Positions 41,240 through 51,469 are shown, counted from the stretch's first letter. The stretch: DNA of 64,000 bases from Curtanaerobium respiraculi (GCF_024609215.1 NZ_JANIPD030000040.1:1-64000); one strand, 5' to 3'. Notes: a model not told the origin generated them from the letters alone. Program-made: numbers and translations.

Positions 41240-42793
41240 CTAATTTCTGCTGGCGAGCGTTGCGACGCCCGAAAGGAGCGAGCCCGTATCGCCAGGATCG
41301 ACATCTTGCTGCATGACGATGCCCGTCGCATCGTTGACGCCCGTCATGAGGGGTTGCGGCAGTGCGACGCCGAACCATAGGATGACGAATGCCAAGATGA
41401 CTTCGGGCGCAAGCGCCAGGAACGGCATATCGCGTTTCTCCATGTCAGGGGGCGCTTGCCCGAAGACCGAGGTGGCGACGACGTGGACGCATGCCGCGAC
41501 GACGACGGTGAGCGCCAGCGCGAACAGCACGAGTATCCCCAGATAGCCGCCCTGGAATCCGGCCACGAACGCGCCCATCTCGGACGTGAACATCGCGAAG
41601 GGCGGGAACCCGGCCAGCGCGAAGAACCCGACCGTCAGAAGCACGGCGGTCGTGGGCATGACCTGCAGGACGCCCGCCACCTTCGTGAGGTCGCGCGTCC
41701 CGTACTTGATGAGGACATTGCCCGACAGGCAGAACAGCAGCGCCTTGGTGAAGCCGTGGAACACGCAATGCAGCAGGGCTGCCGCGACGCCCACCGGGCC
41801 TCCGAATCCCAGGCAGAGGATCACGATGCCGATGTTCTCGCAGGAATGGTAGGCGAGCTTGCGCTTGAGGTCGTCCTGCACGAAGACCGCGCCCGCCGCG
41901 ACGAAGACCGATAGGGCGCCGAGCGCGATGAGCATCGTCTGCGGGAACTGCGTTCCGATGCAGCCGACGGCGATGATGTAGAAACGGATGATGACCAGCA
42001 CCGCGCATTTCAGGAGCACGCCCGACAGCAACGCGGATACGGGGCTCGGCGCCTCGGAGTGCGCGTCGGGCAGCCAGGTGTGCATGGGGAAGAGCCCCGC
42101 CTTGGTTCCGAAGCCGATCACCGCGAATACGAAGGCGATGGTGACGATCGTCGGGTCGAGCTGCGGGGCGATGGGCACGATGGAGGTCCAGAAGATGGCC
42201 GTCTCGCTGTCGCCCATGACGTCCGCCGCGTTCGAGTAGATGAGCAGCGTGCCGTACAGGCCGAACGCGACGCCCACCGTGCATACGATGACGTACTTCC
42301 ACGCCGCCTCCAGGGCGAGCTTGGTTTCATAGCACCCGACGAGGAACACGGTCGCCAGCGTGGTGGCCTCGATGCATATCCACATCATGACGATGTTATT
42401 CGACGTGGCTGCGAGCAGCATTGTGAACAGGAACAGGCTGAAGAAGGCGTAGTAGTTCTTCACCTGACGCCCGGAGAGCTTGCCGGCGTCGTCCTCATGC
42501 TGGATATAGGGGATGGAGAAGATGCCCACGAGCACGCCGATGACCCCTATCAGGATGACGAAGATGCTCGAGAGCGCGTCGAGCCTGAACCACATCCCGC
42601 CGGCCGTGATGACCTCGCCGGTCGTGAATCCTTCGAACACCAGGTACACGCTCAACACGAGCACGGCGGCGATCGACATGACGTGGATGGTCTCGAATGC
42701 GAAGCGCGACACCGACTTAGGAAGCACTGCCATGACGAGCGTGGCGGCAAGCGGTGCTATCAGCAGTGCGATGAGCAGAGTCGAAAGGCCCAT
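41240..42793 (-). CDS. hyfF: Hydrogenase-4 membrane subunit F, antiporter-like
   Basis: 517 aa with about 14 membrane helices, of the NuoL/M/N (Mrp antiporter) family. Key proton-path residues are visible: Lys in GTKAGLFPMHTWLPDAHSEA, Lys in KRKLAYHSCENIG, and His/Lys in HGFTKALLF. As HyfF it is one of three antiporter-like subunits, so the complex should pump ions when formate is converted to H2 and CO2. Confidence 0.9.
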   Translation of the reverse strand: MGLSTLLIALLIAPLAATLVMAVLPKSVSRFAFETIHVMSIAAVLVLSVYLVFEGFTTGEVITAGGMWFRLDALSSIFVILIGVIGVLVGIFSIPYIQHEDDAGKLSGRQVKNYYAFFSLFLFTMLLAATSNNIVMMWICIEATTLATVFLVGCYETKLALEAAWKYVIVCTVGVAFGLYGTLLIYSNAADVMGDSETAIFWTSIVPIAPQLDPTIVTIAFVFAVIGFGTKAGLFPMHTWLPDAHSEAPSPVSALLSGVLLKCAVLVIIRFYIIAVGCIGTQFPQTMLIALGALSVFVAAGAVFVQDDLKRKLAYHSCENIGIVILCLGFGGPVGVAAALLHCVFHGFTKALLFCLSGNVLIKYGTRDLTKVAGVLQVMPTTAVLLTVGFFALAGFPPFAMFTSEMGAFVAGFQGGYLGILVLFALALTVVVAACVHVVATSVFGQAPPDMEKRDMPFLALAPEVILAFVILWFGVALPQPLMTGVNDATGIVMQQDVDPGDTGSLLSGVATLASRN

Positions 42794-42803
42794 GCGATAT
42801 CAC

Positions 42804-43463
42804 CTAACCCTTCAGATCCATGAGGTTGTGCGCGTCGAGCGTGCCGTTGACGCGGTGTATCTTCATGGCGATGATGACCATGATGACCACGGCGAACACG
42901 GCGTCGGTCGCGATGCCGGTCTCGACGAGATGCGGTGCCGTCGGCGCCAGCAGCGCCAGCGTCACGTGCGAGCCGTTTTCCATGAGGCAGTAGCCGAAGA
43001 CCTGCTTGACGATGTTGCGCTGCGACACGATGCAGGTGAGGCCGATGAAGAAGTGCGCGAGCGAGATCGCCAGGGCCGGATGCACCTCGGCGGCCGTGGG
43101 CAGCGCGATGTTCATCACCGCCAGATAGCAGATGATAAGTTCGAGCACGACCAATATGACGCACGCGATAGGCGAGAGCTTGGTCTTCAGCTCCACGTCG
43201 GCATCCGGCCCGAGTTTCTTGATCGTGTGCAGGATGATGCCGGGGACGAGCAGGACCTTCGTGACGAAGGCCGTCGCCGCCCAGGTGAACAGCTGCACCG
43301 ATCCGGTTGTGAATGCCAACGCGACGAACATCGAGACCAAGACGAGCGATTGCAAGGCGTACATGAATGCAGCGGTGCGCAGCTTGCGGGATAGCACGAC
43401 AAGCGTAGAGGTGATCACCAGTACGCAACCGAGCAGATTGACGAGTACATAGCCTGTGGTCAT
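42804..43463 (-). CDS. hyfE: Hydrogenase-4 membrane subunit E
   Basis: 219 aa with about seven hydrophobic segments. It resembles HyfE, a NuoK-related subunit: it starts MTTGYVLVNLLGCVLVITST, has FFIGLTCIVSQRNIVKQVFG in the middle and ends MKIHRVNGTLDAHNL. It lies 10 nt upstream of hyfF and 10 nt after hyfD. It is present in Hyf-type but not in Hyc-type hydrogenlyases. Confidence 0.88.
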   Translation of the reverse strand: MTTGYVLVNLLGCVLVITSTLVVLSRKLRTAAFMYALQSLVLVSMFVALAFTTGSVQLFTWAATAFVTKVLLVPGIILHTIKKLGPDADVELKTKLSPIACVILVVLELIICYLAVMNIALPTAAEVHPALAISLAHFFIGLTCIVSQRNIVKQVFGYCLMENGSHVTLALLAPTAPHLVETGIATDAVFAVVIMVIIAMKIHRVNGTLDAHNLMDLKG

Positions 43464-43473
43464 TTGCTCCCCC

Positions 43474-44919
43474 CTAACCGAGCCATGCAGCAGCGATGAA
43501 GCTGGAGCAGAACGTCATGATGATGAGCAGGATGAATACGGCGCTCATCGCCTTGGGAACCGGTGCCGAGTTCTCGACTGCCTCGCTCGGCTCGCCGGAC
43601 ATGACGCTGCCGATCCACTTGAGGAACCACATGAAGCAGACGACCGTCTCGATGAGCGCGACGACGACGATGAACATGAGCGGACCGTTGCCCGCGGCGG
43701 CCATGAATCCTCCCGAGAAGATGTAGAACTTGGAGAAGAACCCGTTGAGCGGCGGGCAGCCCGCGATGGCGAGCGCCGCAACGCCGAAGCAGACGCCCAG
43801 CAGGGGACGCTTGCGCATGAGGCCCCTGATAGCGGGGAGCATGCGCGTTCCCATCGTCACGCTGAACGCGCCGGCGAGCAGGAAGAAAAGCGTCTTGGCC
43901 CAGGCGTGGTTGAAGATGTGCATGATGCCGCCTTCGAACGACATGCTGCTCCCGAAGATGTAGAACCCGAAGCCCAGGAAGATGTAGGAGAGCTGGCTGA
44001 TCGTCGAGAAGGCCAGAAGGCGCTTCATATCCGTCTGCGGCAGGTACATGAGCAGTGCGAACACGCAGGTGAGGATGCCGCCGATAACGACTACCCAGCC
44101 CACGACTTCGGAGACCGCGCCTGCGCAGATGAGGGCGCGGGCGAACACGCACACGCCGACCTTGACCATCGATGCGCCGTGCAGATACGCCGAGACCGGC
44201 GTGGGGGCGTCCATGGCCGAGGGCAGCCACATGTAGAACGGCAGCTGCGCCGACTTGCCCCACGCCGCGAACAGGATCGCGAGCATCACGAAGGTCTTCC
44301 ATCCCGGGGCGAGCCCTTCGATGGCGGCGAGCTCGAACGAGCCCGTCTGGGCGAACAGGGCCACGGTGGCGATGTAGAGCCCCAGCGAGCCGATGTGGGT
44401 GACGATGAGCGCCTTCATCGCGGATGCGCGAGCGGAGGCCGTGTCGTAGTAGCCGATCAGCGCCCACGAGCAGGCGCCCGTGATCTCGAAGAACACGAGC
44501 TGGCTGACGATTGTGGAGCTGAACACCAACCCCGGCATGGCCGCGATGAAGATGATGAGGAACACGTAGAAGCGGCGGCGGGGCTCATCGGGATGCTCGC
44601 GATTGGCCGGCGTGAGGTACGCCGTCGAGTAGATCGCGACGAATAGGCCGATGATAACGAAGGTCGGAGCGAGCAGGCAGCTCACCTTGTCGAAGACGAA
44701 ACCCATGATGGGCACGGTCCCGAAGGAGAGCCATGTCACGGTCTGAGGCTCCATGCCGCCTTGCGCGAAGAGCGCCGCCGTGGCGAGCGCAGCGAGCGAG
44801 GCAAGGGCCGCACCCGCGATGCACAGCGCCTTATCGGCCTTGCGTGGCGATACCACGATCAGAAACGCGCACGCGAGAGGTATGAGGATTGAAAGAGAGG
44901 CAGTTAACAGCATCATCAT
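43474..44919 (-). CDS. hyfD: Hydrogenase-4 membrane subunit D, antiporter-like
   Basis: 481 aa, NuoL/M/N family with about 14 helices. The WGKSAQLPFYMWLPSAMDAP motif carries the conserved Lys, HGASMVKVGVCV and KRLLAFSTISQLSYIFLG follow, and HIFNHAWAKTLFFLLAG holds the later His/Lys. The first of three ATGs is used because GGGGGGAATC lies just upstream. It is a second proton-pumping module of the complex. Confidence 0.9.
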   Translation of the reverse strand: MMMLLTASLSILIPLACAFLIVVSPRKADKALCIAGAALASLAALATAALFAQGGMEPQTVTWLSFGTVPIMGFVFDKVSCLLAPTFVIIGLFVAIYSTAYLTPANREHPDEPRRRFYVFLIIFIAAMPGLVFSSTIVSQLVFFEITGACSWALIGYYDTASARASAMKALIVTHIGSLGLYIATVALFAQTGSFELAAIEGLAPGWKTFVMLAILFAAWGKSAQLPFYMWLPSAMDAPTPVSAYLHGASMVKVGVCVFARALICAGAVSEVVGWVVVIGGILTCVFALLMYLPQTDMKRLLAFSTISQLSYIFLGFGFYIFGSSMSFEGGIMHIFNHAWAKTLFFLLAGAFSVTMGTRMLPAIRGLMRKRPLLGVCFGVAALAIAGCPPLNGFFSKFYIFSGGFMAAAGNGPLMFIVVVALIETVVCFMWFLKWIGSVMSGEPSEAVENSAPVPKAMSAVFILLIIMTFCSSFIAAAWLG

Positions 44920-44934
44920 GATTCCCCCCTTTCG

Positions 44935-45876
44935 CTATATTCCCAGCAGGCAGAATGCGAAGGCGCAGACTGCGACGGTGACGATGAACCAGGTTTGCCG
45001 GCCCGTGAGCTTCCAGCGCACGCGGCTGACGACGTTTTCCACCACCATCGTGACGAGCAGGATGGCGATCATCTTGAGCAGGTAGAATCCCGTCCCTATC
45101 AGCACGTTCGCAGGCGAGAGATCGACTGCGCTGCCGAAGGGGATGAAGATCGCGATCAAAAGCGTCGCGACGACGGCCTGTTTCATGGGGATCGCGATGT
45201 GCATCATCGCGAGCGAAGGCCCCGACATCTCGGACAGTGGGCCTTCTTGCAGCTCCTGCTCGGCCTCGGCGAGGTCGAACGGGAGCTTGCCCATCTCGAC
45301 GTAGCATGCCAGCGCGAAGGCGACGCCCGCGATGACGAAGCCAAGGACGTTGCGGATCTCGCCGGCGCCGACGGCCATCCCCATGTCGCCGACGTTCGTG
45401 GTGCCGCATGAGATGGCGGCGACGAAGAGTGCGAGCATGAGCGAGGGTTCGACAAGCGTGCCGATCAGAAGCTCGCGCACGCCGCCGGTCCCCGCGTAGG
45501 CTGAGCCCGAGTCGAGGCCGTAGAGCGAGAAGAAGAAACGCGGCAGGGCGAGCAGGTAGATGATCAGGATCGCGTCCGCCAGAAACGGCAGCGGGCTGAA
45601 GCGCGTTGCCATGGGCAGCCCCATCGCGAGCACCACCATGGTGCCGATGTAGAGCGGCGGCGTGAGGCGCGCGATCTTGCTCGAGGCGTTGCTGTGGACA
45701 TCGGGGCGCTTGAGCAGCTTGGCGATGTCGTAGTAGTCCTGGAAGACGCTCGGGCCCTTGCGCGTGTGCATGCGCGCCCTGAACTTGCGGCCGATGCCCG
45801 AGAAGAGCGGGGCGAGAAGCACGAGCAGGATGCCCTGGACCAAGGCGATGATGATCTGAAGGATATCGATAGTCAT
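44935..45876 (-). CDS. hyfC: Hydrogenase-4 membrane subunit C (NuoH-like)
   Basis: 313 aa with about eight helices. It is the HycD/NuoH-type subunit that anchors the peripheral arm to the membrane. The RMHTRKGPSVFQDYYDIAKL loop near the N terminus and MGKLPFDLAEAEQELQEGPL with its conserved acidic residues are diagnostic. ATG 45876 is favoured over GTG 45885 by the upstream GGGGG. Confidence 0.92.
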   Translation of the reverse strand: MTIDILQIIIALVQGILLVLLAPLFSGIGRKFRARMHTRKGPSVFQDYYDIAKLLKRPDVHSNASSKIARLTPPLYIGTMVVLAMGLPMATRFSPLPFLADAILIIYLLALPRFFFSLYGLDSGSAYAGTGGVRELLIGTLVEPSLMLALFVAAISCGTTNVGDMGMAVGAGEIRNVLGFVIAGVAFALACYVEMGKLPFDLAEAEQELQEGPLSEMSGPSLAMMHIAIPMKQAVVATLLIAIFIPFGSAVDLSPANVLIGTGFYLLKMIAILLVTMVVENVVSRVRWKLTGRQTWFIVTVAVCAFAFCLLGI

Positions 45877-45889
45877 AGTGAGCACCCCC

Positions 45890-47893
45890 TTACACCAAGG
45901 TTACGGCGAGGACGAGGAAGACGACGAGCGCGATGACCACGTACATGATGTAGACGCGGAAGTCGCCTCCCTCCAGCTTGCTTGACAGATTTCCGAGCCA
46001 GTTGACGAACTTGCCCGTCGGCTCGACCAAGGCGACGTCCCCCCAGTTCTGGGCATGTTCCGCCCATGACTGGAGCCTCGTGAAAGTCGAGGCGAAGGCG
46101 GGGCTTGTCGCGGAGAGCTGCTCGCGCAGACGGTACAGGGGCGTCCAGAATTGCTTGACCTGGGCTCCGACGCTGTTGGCGACCAGCGGCATATCCGGTG
46201 TCGGCTGGTATCCGCATGCCCATGGATCGGGCTCCCACGAGACGCCTTTGCGCGCCTTGAGGCCGAAGATGGCGGCCACAAGCCCGATGGCGGCAACGAG
46301 GAGCACCGCGAGCAGGGGCGTGGATATCGCCGCGGAGATCGCGGGGTTCACGAGCATCGTGCCGCTCGCCGCATCGATGGCGGCCTGCCCGGCGATCGTC
46401 GCCGCGGCTCCGACGAGCGTGGGCACGATCCAGGGGGCGCACACGCCCAAGGCGATGCAGATGAGGGCCAAAAGGACCATGGCGAGCTTCATGGGGGCGG
46501 GAACCTCCTTGGCGCTGCGCGCGGCGTCGCTGCGCGCGTCCCCGAGGAAGGTGACCCCGTACGCCTTCACGAAGCAGGTGACGGCAAGCGCGCCCGTGAT
46601 GGCAAGCATGACCGTGCCGAACGCGCAGACCAGGCGTATGACCGGGTCGGCGCCCATGGCCGCCGTGATGAGCCCCTGATAGGTGAACCACTCGGACACG
46701 AAGCCGTTGAGCGGGGGTATGGCAGATATGGCGAGCGACCCGATGAGGAAGCAGATTGCCGTCGTCGGCATGGATTTGCGCAGGCCGCCCAGGACCTCCA
46801 TGTTGCGCGTGCCCGTGGCGAACAGCACCGAGCCCGCCCCGAGGAACAGCAGCCCCTTGAACATGGCATGGTTGATCAGGTGGAACAGCCCCGCCAGCAG
46901 GCCGAGCACCGTGAGCAGCGGGAAGTTCGCCGCCGCGCCGATCAAGGCGACGCCGACGCCGAGCAGGATGATGCCGATGTTCTCCACCGAGTGGTAGGCG
47001 AGGAGGCGCTTGATATCATGCTCGGCCAGCGCGTACGCGACGCCGAGCACCGAGGAGACGGCCCCGAACAGCACGACCATGACGCCCCACCACAGCTGGC
47101 ACCCGGATGCGCCGAGCAGGTCGAAGCCGACCTTGACGATGCCGAAGATGCCGATCTTGATCATGCCGCCGGACATGAGCGCCGACACATTGGAAGGGGC
47201 GGCGGGATGCGCCATGGGCAGCCAGGAATGGAACGGGATCATGCCGGCCTTGAAGCCGAAGCCGAGGAATGCGAGCACGAAGCACAGCGATGCGATCGCC
47301 GGGGCGAATTGGGTCTGGCGGTACGCCGAGAACTCGAAGCTCCCCGTGATGGCCGCCATGATCAGGAAGGAGATCATGATCATGAAGAAGCCCACGTGGG
47401 CCATCACGAAGTACATGAAGCCGCCCTTGATCGATGCCTCGTTCTGCTCGGTTATGACCAGGAAGTACGAGGTCAGCGACATGAGCTCGAAGAACACGAG
47501 GAACCAGAACATGTTGTCGACGCAGATGACGCAGTCCATCGACGCGATGAACAGGTTCATGAAGAAGCACATCGTCCCGATGCCGCTGCCGCGGTACTCG
47601 TCGAAATACGAGAACCCGTACACCCATGCCGCGAGGGCAAGCGTCGAGATGACGGCCACCATGATCGCCGCGAGGGGATCGAGCCGCAGCGAGAACGTGA
47701 AGAACACCGTCTCCACGCTCAAGCTCGCAACGGGGGCGAACAGAGCTTGGATGCCCGCGATGAGCGCGAGTATCGCCGCGATGGCGCCCGCCGTGCAGCC
47801 GGCGACTTTGCCGGCGTCCTCGTTTTTCCCGCATGCAAGTGCGAGCAGGGCGCCGATTGACGATACGCCCAATGATGCGATGAGCAAGTTCAT
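45890..47893 (-). CDS. hyfB: Hydrogenase-4 membrane subunit B, antiporter-like
   Basis: 667 aa, NuoL/M/N family. Key segments are GFGFKAGMIPFHSWLPMAHP, DIKRLLAYHSVENIGIILLG and LINHAMFKGLLFLGAG. The C-terminal third adds extra helices and a polar loop with WEPDPWACGYQPTP, as in HyfB and HycC. The start overlaps the HyfA stop (ATGA). It is probably the distal pump module. Confidence 0.92.
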   Translation of the reverse strand: MNLLIASLGVSSIGALLALACGKNEDAGKVAGCTAGAIAAILALIAGIQALFAPVASLSVETVFFTFSLRLDPLAAIMVAVISTLALAAWVYGFSYFDEYRGSGIGTMCFFMNLFIASMDCVICVDNMFWFLVFFELMSLTSYFLVITEQNEASIKGGFMYFVMAHVGFFMIMISFLIMAAITGSFEFSAYRQTQFAPAIASLCFVLAFLGFGFKAGMIPFHSWLPMAHPAAPSNVSALMSGGMIKIGIFGIVKVGFDLLGASGCQLWWGVMVVLFGAVSSVLGVAYALAEHDIKRLLAYHSVENIGIILLGVGVALIGAAANFPLLTVLGLLAGLFHLINHAMFKGLLFLGAGSVLFATGTRNMEVLGGLRKSMPTTAICFLIGSLAISAIPPLNGFVSEWFTYQGLITAAMGADPVIRLVCAFGTVMLAITGALAVTCFVKAYGVTFLGDARSDAARSAKEVPAPMKLAMVLLALICIALGVCAPWIVPTLVGAAATIAGQAAIDAASGTMLVNPAISAAISTPLLAVLLVAAIGLVAAIFGLKARKGVSWEPDPWACGYQPTPDMPLVANSVGAQVKQFWTPLYRLREQLSATSPAFASTFTRLQSWAEHAQNWGDVALVEPTGKFVNWLGNLSSKLEGGDFRVYIMYVVIALVVFLVLAVTLV

Positions 47894-48510
47894 TGCGCCT
47901 CCCCCCTCTCCGAAGCGACGTCGTCCCCGTCGTCTGGGTTGCTGGCCCCCAGCATGGCGAGGCTGTCTTGCCCCGCCTTCACGCGCCGGGCCGCAATCTC
48001 GTGCTCGTCGTCTGCGTCCTCGACGAGGCGCAGGGCGTTGGTGATGCACGCATCCACGCAATGCGGATGGCAGTCATCGTATGCGCACAGGTCGCACTTG
48101 ACGGCTGCGGCGTACACCCCGACCTCCCATCGCAGGATCGGATTGAGGGATGCCGGGAACGTCGGTGTGAGATATTCCTTGCCCTCGATGCCCGAGATGG
48201 GCGTGCCGTACATGTGTATCGCGCCGAACGGGCAGGCGACCGCGCATAGTTTGCAGCCGATGCACTGATGCTCGTCCACCCTGATGCAACCGTCGGGATC
48301 GCGCCGGATGGCATTGACGGGGCAGACCTTCAAGCAGGGCGCCCCCGCGCAATGATGGCAGGTTACCGAGGCGACCACGTCGCGGCTCTCGTATAGGGCC
48401 AGGCGCGGCTCGTCGAGCAGGCCGGCCTTGCGATGCCCTTCGCTGCACTCCGCGCGGCAAGTGCCGCACGCCACGCATCGATTCGGATTTATTGCGATAA
48501 AGCGATTCAT
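47890..48510 (-). CDS. hyfA: 4x[4Fe-4S] polyferredoxin subunit (HyfA/HycB)
   Basis: 206 aa. Four ferredoxin-like cysteine groups appear: CVACGTCRAEC, CHHCAGAPCLKVCPVNAI, CIGCKLCAVACPFGAI and CDLCAYDDCHPHCVDAC. HyfA/HycB carries electrons from formate dehydrogenase H to the hydrogenase arm. It lies 127 nt after fdhF, separated by a strong hairpin, and is coupled to hyfB. Confidence 0.92.
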   Translation of the reverse strand: MNRFIAINPNRCVACGTCRAECSEGHRKAGLLDEPRLALYESRDVVASVTCHHCAGAPCLKVCPVNAIRRDPDGCIRVDEHQCIGCKLCAVACPFGAIHMYGTPISGIEGKEYLTPTFPASLNPILRWEVGVYAAAVKCDLCAYDDCHPHCVDACITNALRLVEDADDEHEIAARRVKAGQDSLAMLGASNPDDGDDVASERGEAQ

Positions 48511-48571
48511 TATTCACCCCTCACCGGAATAGCAGCTCGCCTGTTGGATATACATGGCACGAGAAGCCCGG

Positions 48572-48591
48572 GCAGGCATCGAAATGCCTGC
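48572..48591. other. Intercistronic hairpin between fdhF and hyfA
   Basis: GCAGGCAT (48572-48579) and ATGCCTGC (48584-48591) form a perfect 8-bp stem closed by a four-base loop. It sits in the 127-nt gap, the longest gap inside the hydrogenlyase operon. It may act in RNA processing or partial termination, so that fdhF and the hydrogenase genes are expressed at different levels. Confidence 0.5.
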
Positions 48592-48637
48592 GCAAGTTCG
48601 GGATCTCCTCGTCCAACTCGCCGCACTCCCATGACGA

Positions 48638-50872
48638 TCAGGCCATGGCGCGCTCGCGCAGCTCGGCCTTGCCTTCGATCTCGTTTATGACCTGCTCGTC
48701 CTCGCGCGGGCCGTACTGGAGGTTCGCCTTCATCTCCAGGCGCTCCTTCAATTCCATGTACAGCTCCATGCAGTGCTGCTCGGCCCACACCTGGTCGTCG
48801 ATGCGCTCCACCTGGCAGGCGCTATACTTGTCCTCCGGCGTCTCCGAGCGCATGTCGACATGGTGCAGGGCGAGGTCGTTGCACTTGCCGATCCACCATT
48901 GGTAGGTCATGTACAGCGCGCCGTCGTTGACACGGTCGTCCACGAACGCGCGCGTGATGATCTTGCCGCGCCGCGAGTACGCCCAGATCAGGTCGTTGTG
49001 GCTGATGCCGCGATCCGCCGCGTCCTTGGGGCTGATGTGCGCGTATCCGGGCTCGTCGGCCAAATCGGTGAGCTCGCGGCAATTGCCCGTCATGGAGCGG
49101 CAGGAGTAGTGGCCCACCTCGCGCACCGTGCACAGCACGAGCGGGTACTGCTCGTCGGGGAGCTCCGAGGGAAGCTCGAAGTCGTGCGCGATGAGGCGGG
49201 CGCGCCTGTCGGGGGTCGAGAACTGGCCGCCCAAGAACAAGTCGGGCGTGCCGGGATGGTCCAGCGTGGGCAGCGGCCATTGCGCGTGCCCCACGCCCGC
49301 CATCTTCTCGTATGTGGCGCCGTATGCCCCCGGCCACAACGCGCGGCATTCCTCGTCCCAGATCTGCTGCGTGTTCTCGTAGTGCATGGGATAGCCCATG
49401 CGCGTCGAGAGGTCGGAGATGATCTCCCAGTCATGGCGGCATTCGCCCTTGGGCGGCACGGCCGCGGTGAAGCGCTGGAAGGTGCGGTCGCAGGCCGTGA
49501 ACACGCCTTCGTGCTCGCCCCAGCTGGTCGCCGGGAGCAAGACGTCGGCTTCGGCGCAGGACTGCGTCATGAAGATGTCGAGGCACACGAACAGATCGAG
49601 GCAGGAGAGCTGCTCTTTGAGGTGCCGTGCGTCGGGTTCGGTTTGCAGCGGGTCCTCGCCCATGTTCACGAATGCGCGGACCTTGCGCTCTTCCGCGAGG
49701 TGCCCGATATTGGAGACCTTGTAGCCCACATGGTCGGAGAGCTTCTCGACGGGGATGTGCCATGCATCGGCGAACTTCTGCTTCACCTCGGGGTTCGTGA
49801 CGTTTTGGTAGCCGGGGAAGAAGTTGGGCAGCGCGCCCATGTCGCAGGCGCCCTGCACGTTGTTCTGCCCGCGCACCGGCGCCAGGCCCGAGTTGGGCTT
49901 GCCGATCTGATGCGTGATGCAGGCGATGGCCGCGCACGTGTGGACCGCCTCGACGTTCTGGCGGTGCTGGCACACGCCCATGCCCCAGCCCAGGATGGAC
50001 GAGGGCTCGGCGGTCGCGTACATGCGCGCCGCCTCATTGATCATCTGCGGGTCGATGCCCGTGATGTCCTTGGTCGCCTCGGGCGGGTACTTCGATACGA
50101 CCTTCACGAAGTCCTCGTATCCGGAGGTGTGGTCGCGTACGAATTCCTCGTCGACGAGCCCCTGGTCGATGATCGAGTAGGCGAACGAGTTCAAGAACGC
50201 GATGTTGCTGCCGTTTCTGAGCGGCAGGTAGATATCGGCGATGCGCGCCGTCTCGATGAAGCGCGGATCGGCGACGATGATCTTCGCACCCTTCTCCTTG
50301 GCGCGCACCACGCGGCGCGCGACGAGGGGATGCGAGGTGTTGGGATTGTAACCGAACAGGAAAATGCAGCCGGCGTCCTCCATGCCGGGGGTGCCGCAGC
50401 TCATCGAACCTGCTCCAACTGTGTCAATCAGACCGACGACCGTGGGGCCGTGTCAAGTACGGGCGCAATTATCGATGTTGTTCGTGCCTATGCACGCGCG
50501 GGCGAAGCGCTGCATGACCAGGTTCGACTCGTTGCCCGTGCCGCGCGAGGAACCGGTCGTGTATATGGCGTCGGGGCCGTACTTCTCCTTGATCCGAGTC
50601 AGCTTCTCGGCCACGTAGTCGAGCGCCGTGTCCCATGAGACGCGCTTCAGCGGCTTGTCCTTCGCCGTGCGCATCATGGGATGCAGAAGACGCGGCGTGA
50701 GAATCTTCGTGTCGTTGATGAAATCGTAGCCGCTGTAGCCTTTGAGGCATAGCTCGCCCTCGTTCGCGAGGCCCATCAGCGGCTCGACGCCGACGACACG
50801 TCCGTTCTCGACAAGCAGGTCGAGCTTGCATCCCGTACCGCAGTAGGGGCAGACTGCCATGTGTCGTTCCAT
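48638..50872 (-). CDS. fdhF: Formate dehydrogenase H, selenocysteine-containing
   Basis: 744 aa when the in-frame TGA at 50453-50455 is read as selenocysteine (residue 140). It is a Mo-bisPGD enzyme oxidising formate to CO2. The N terminus has the CPYCGTGCKLDLLVENGRVV cluster motif. The sequence around the TGA is NNIDNCART-Sec-HGPTVVGL, where E. coli FdhF has Sec140 followed by His141. The downstream frame continues the same protein without a gap (FLFGYNPNTSHPLVARRVV). A SECIS hairpin follows the TGA. The start is ATG 50872. Automatic gene calling would split it into two genes. Confidence 0.94.
50423..50455 (-). promoter_or_regulatory. UGA selenocysteine codon and bacterial SECIS hairpin
   Basis: After the TGA (50455-50453), the transcript has GUCGUC (50440-50435), a GGUCU apical loop (50434-50430) and GAUUGAC (50429-50423). 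The arms pair with one bulged U. A bulged U and a GGUC-type loop at this distance from the UGA are what the elongation factor SelB needs in E. coli. selA, selB, selC and selD are not in the window and must lie elsewhere. Confidence 0.85.
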
Positions 50873-50923
50873 GCTACTTTCCCATCCTCTCTTTCCAAGC
50901 CCTCTCATCTGTGGGAACGCGCA

Positions 50924-51469
50924 TCATGTGCGCGTGGAAACCGATCGGCCGGGCCTGCCGTGCCCCGCGAGCTCGGCGGCGGCCCCCTCGATGCTTTGGC
51001 GCTGCAGGTCCTCGGCGGTGGTAAGCTGCAGCGCGCCGGATGTGCACGCCTCGACGCACGCCGGGCCTTGCGGGCGGTCGACGCAGCGGTCGCATTTGAT
51101 CACGGCCGCCTGGGATGTCGCGGCGACGGGAAGGTCGCCGAGGGCTGCCGCGTTGCGGTGCTCGATGACATCCACCGCGCCGAAGGGGCACGCGATCACG
51201 CAGCTGCGGCATCCGATGCAAAGCTCCAGGCGCACGCCCACGCGATCACCATCGCGATAGAGCGCGGCTGTCGGGCAGGCGGCCGCGCAAGGAGCGTCTT
51301 CGCAGTGGCGGCACAGGATGGGCGCGGTCATGTCGTCTGCTATCTGCATCACGTTCAAACGCGCTATGGGTATATCGCCTGGAACATAATGCTTGACGAG
51401 ACAGGCTGCCATGCACGCCTTGCATCCCACGCATACACGAGGATCGGCAATAACGAACTTGCTTGCCAT
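50924..51469 (-). CDS. hydN: HydN-like 4Fe-4S electron carrier
   Basis: 181 aa. Four cysteine groups are seen: CVGCKACMAACLVKH, CRHCEDAPCAAACPTAAL, CIGCRSCVIACPFGAV and CDRC ... CVEACTSGAL. It is close to HydN/HycB and probably shuttles electrons for formate dehydrogenase H. It is the first gene of the formate hydrogenlyase operon, 51 nt before fdhF. The 5' leader is about 200 nt long. Confidence 0.9.
   Translation of the reverse strand: MASKFVIADPRVCVGCKACMAACLVKHYVPGDIPIARLNVMQIADDMTAPILCRHCEDAPCAAACPTAALYRDGDRVGVRLELCIGCRSCVIACPFGAVDVIEHRNAAALGDLPVAATSQAAVIKCDRCVDRPQGPACVEACTSGALQLTTAEDLQRQSIEGAAAELAGHGRPGRSVSTRT

Noticed and set aside
48638-50404. Separate N-terminally truncated formate dehydrogenase gene
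   Set aside because: The TGA at 50453-50455 is a selenocysteine codon in a conserved context with a SECIS, so both open frames belong to one gene.
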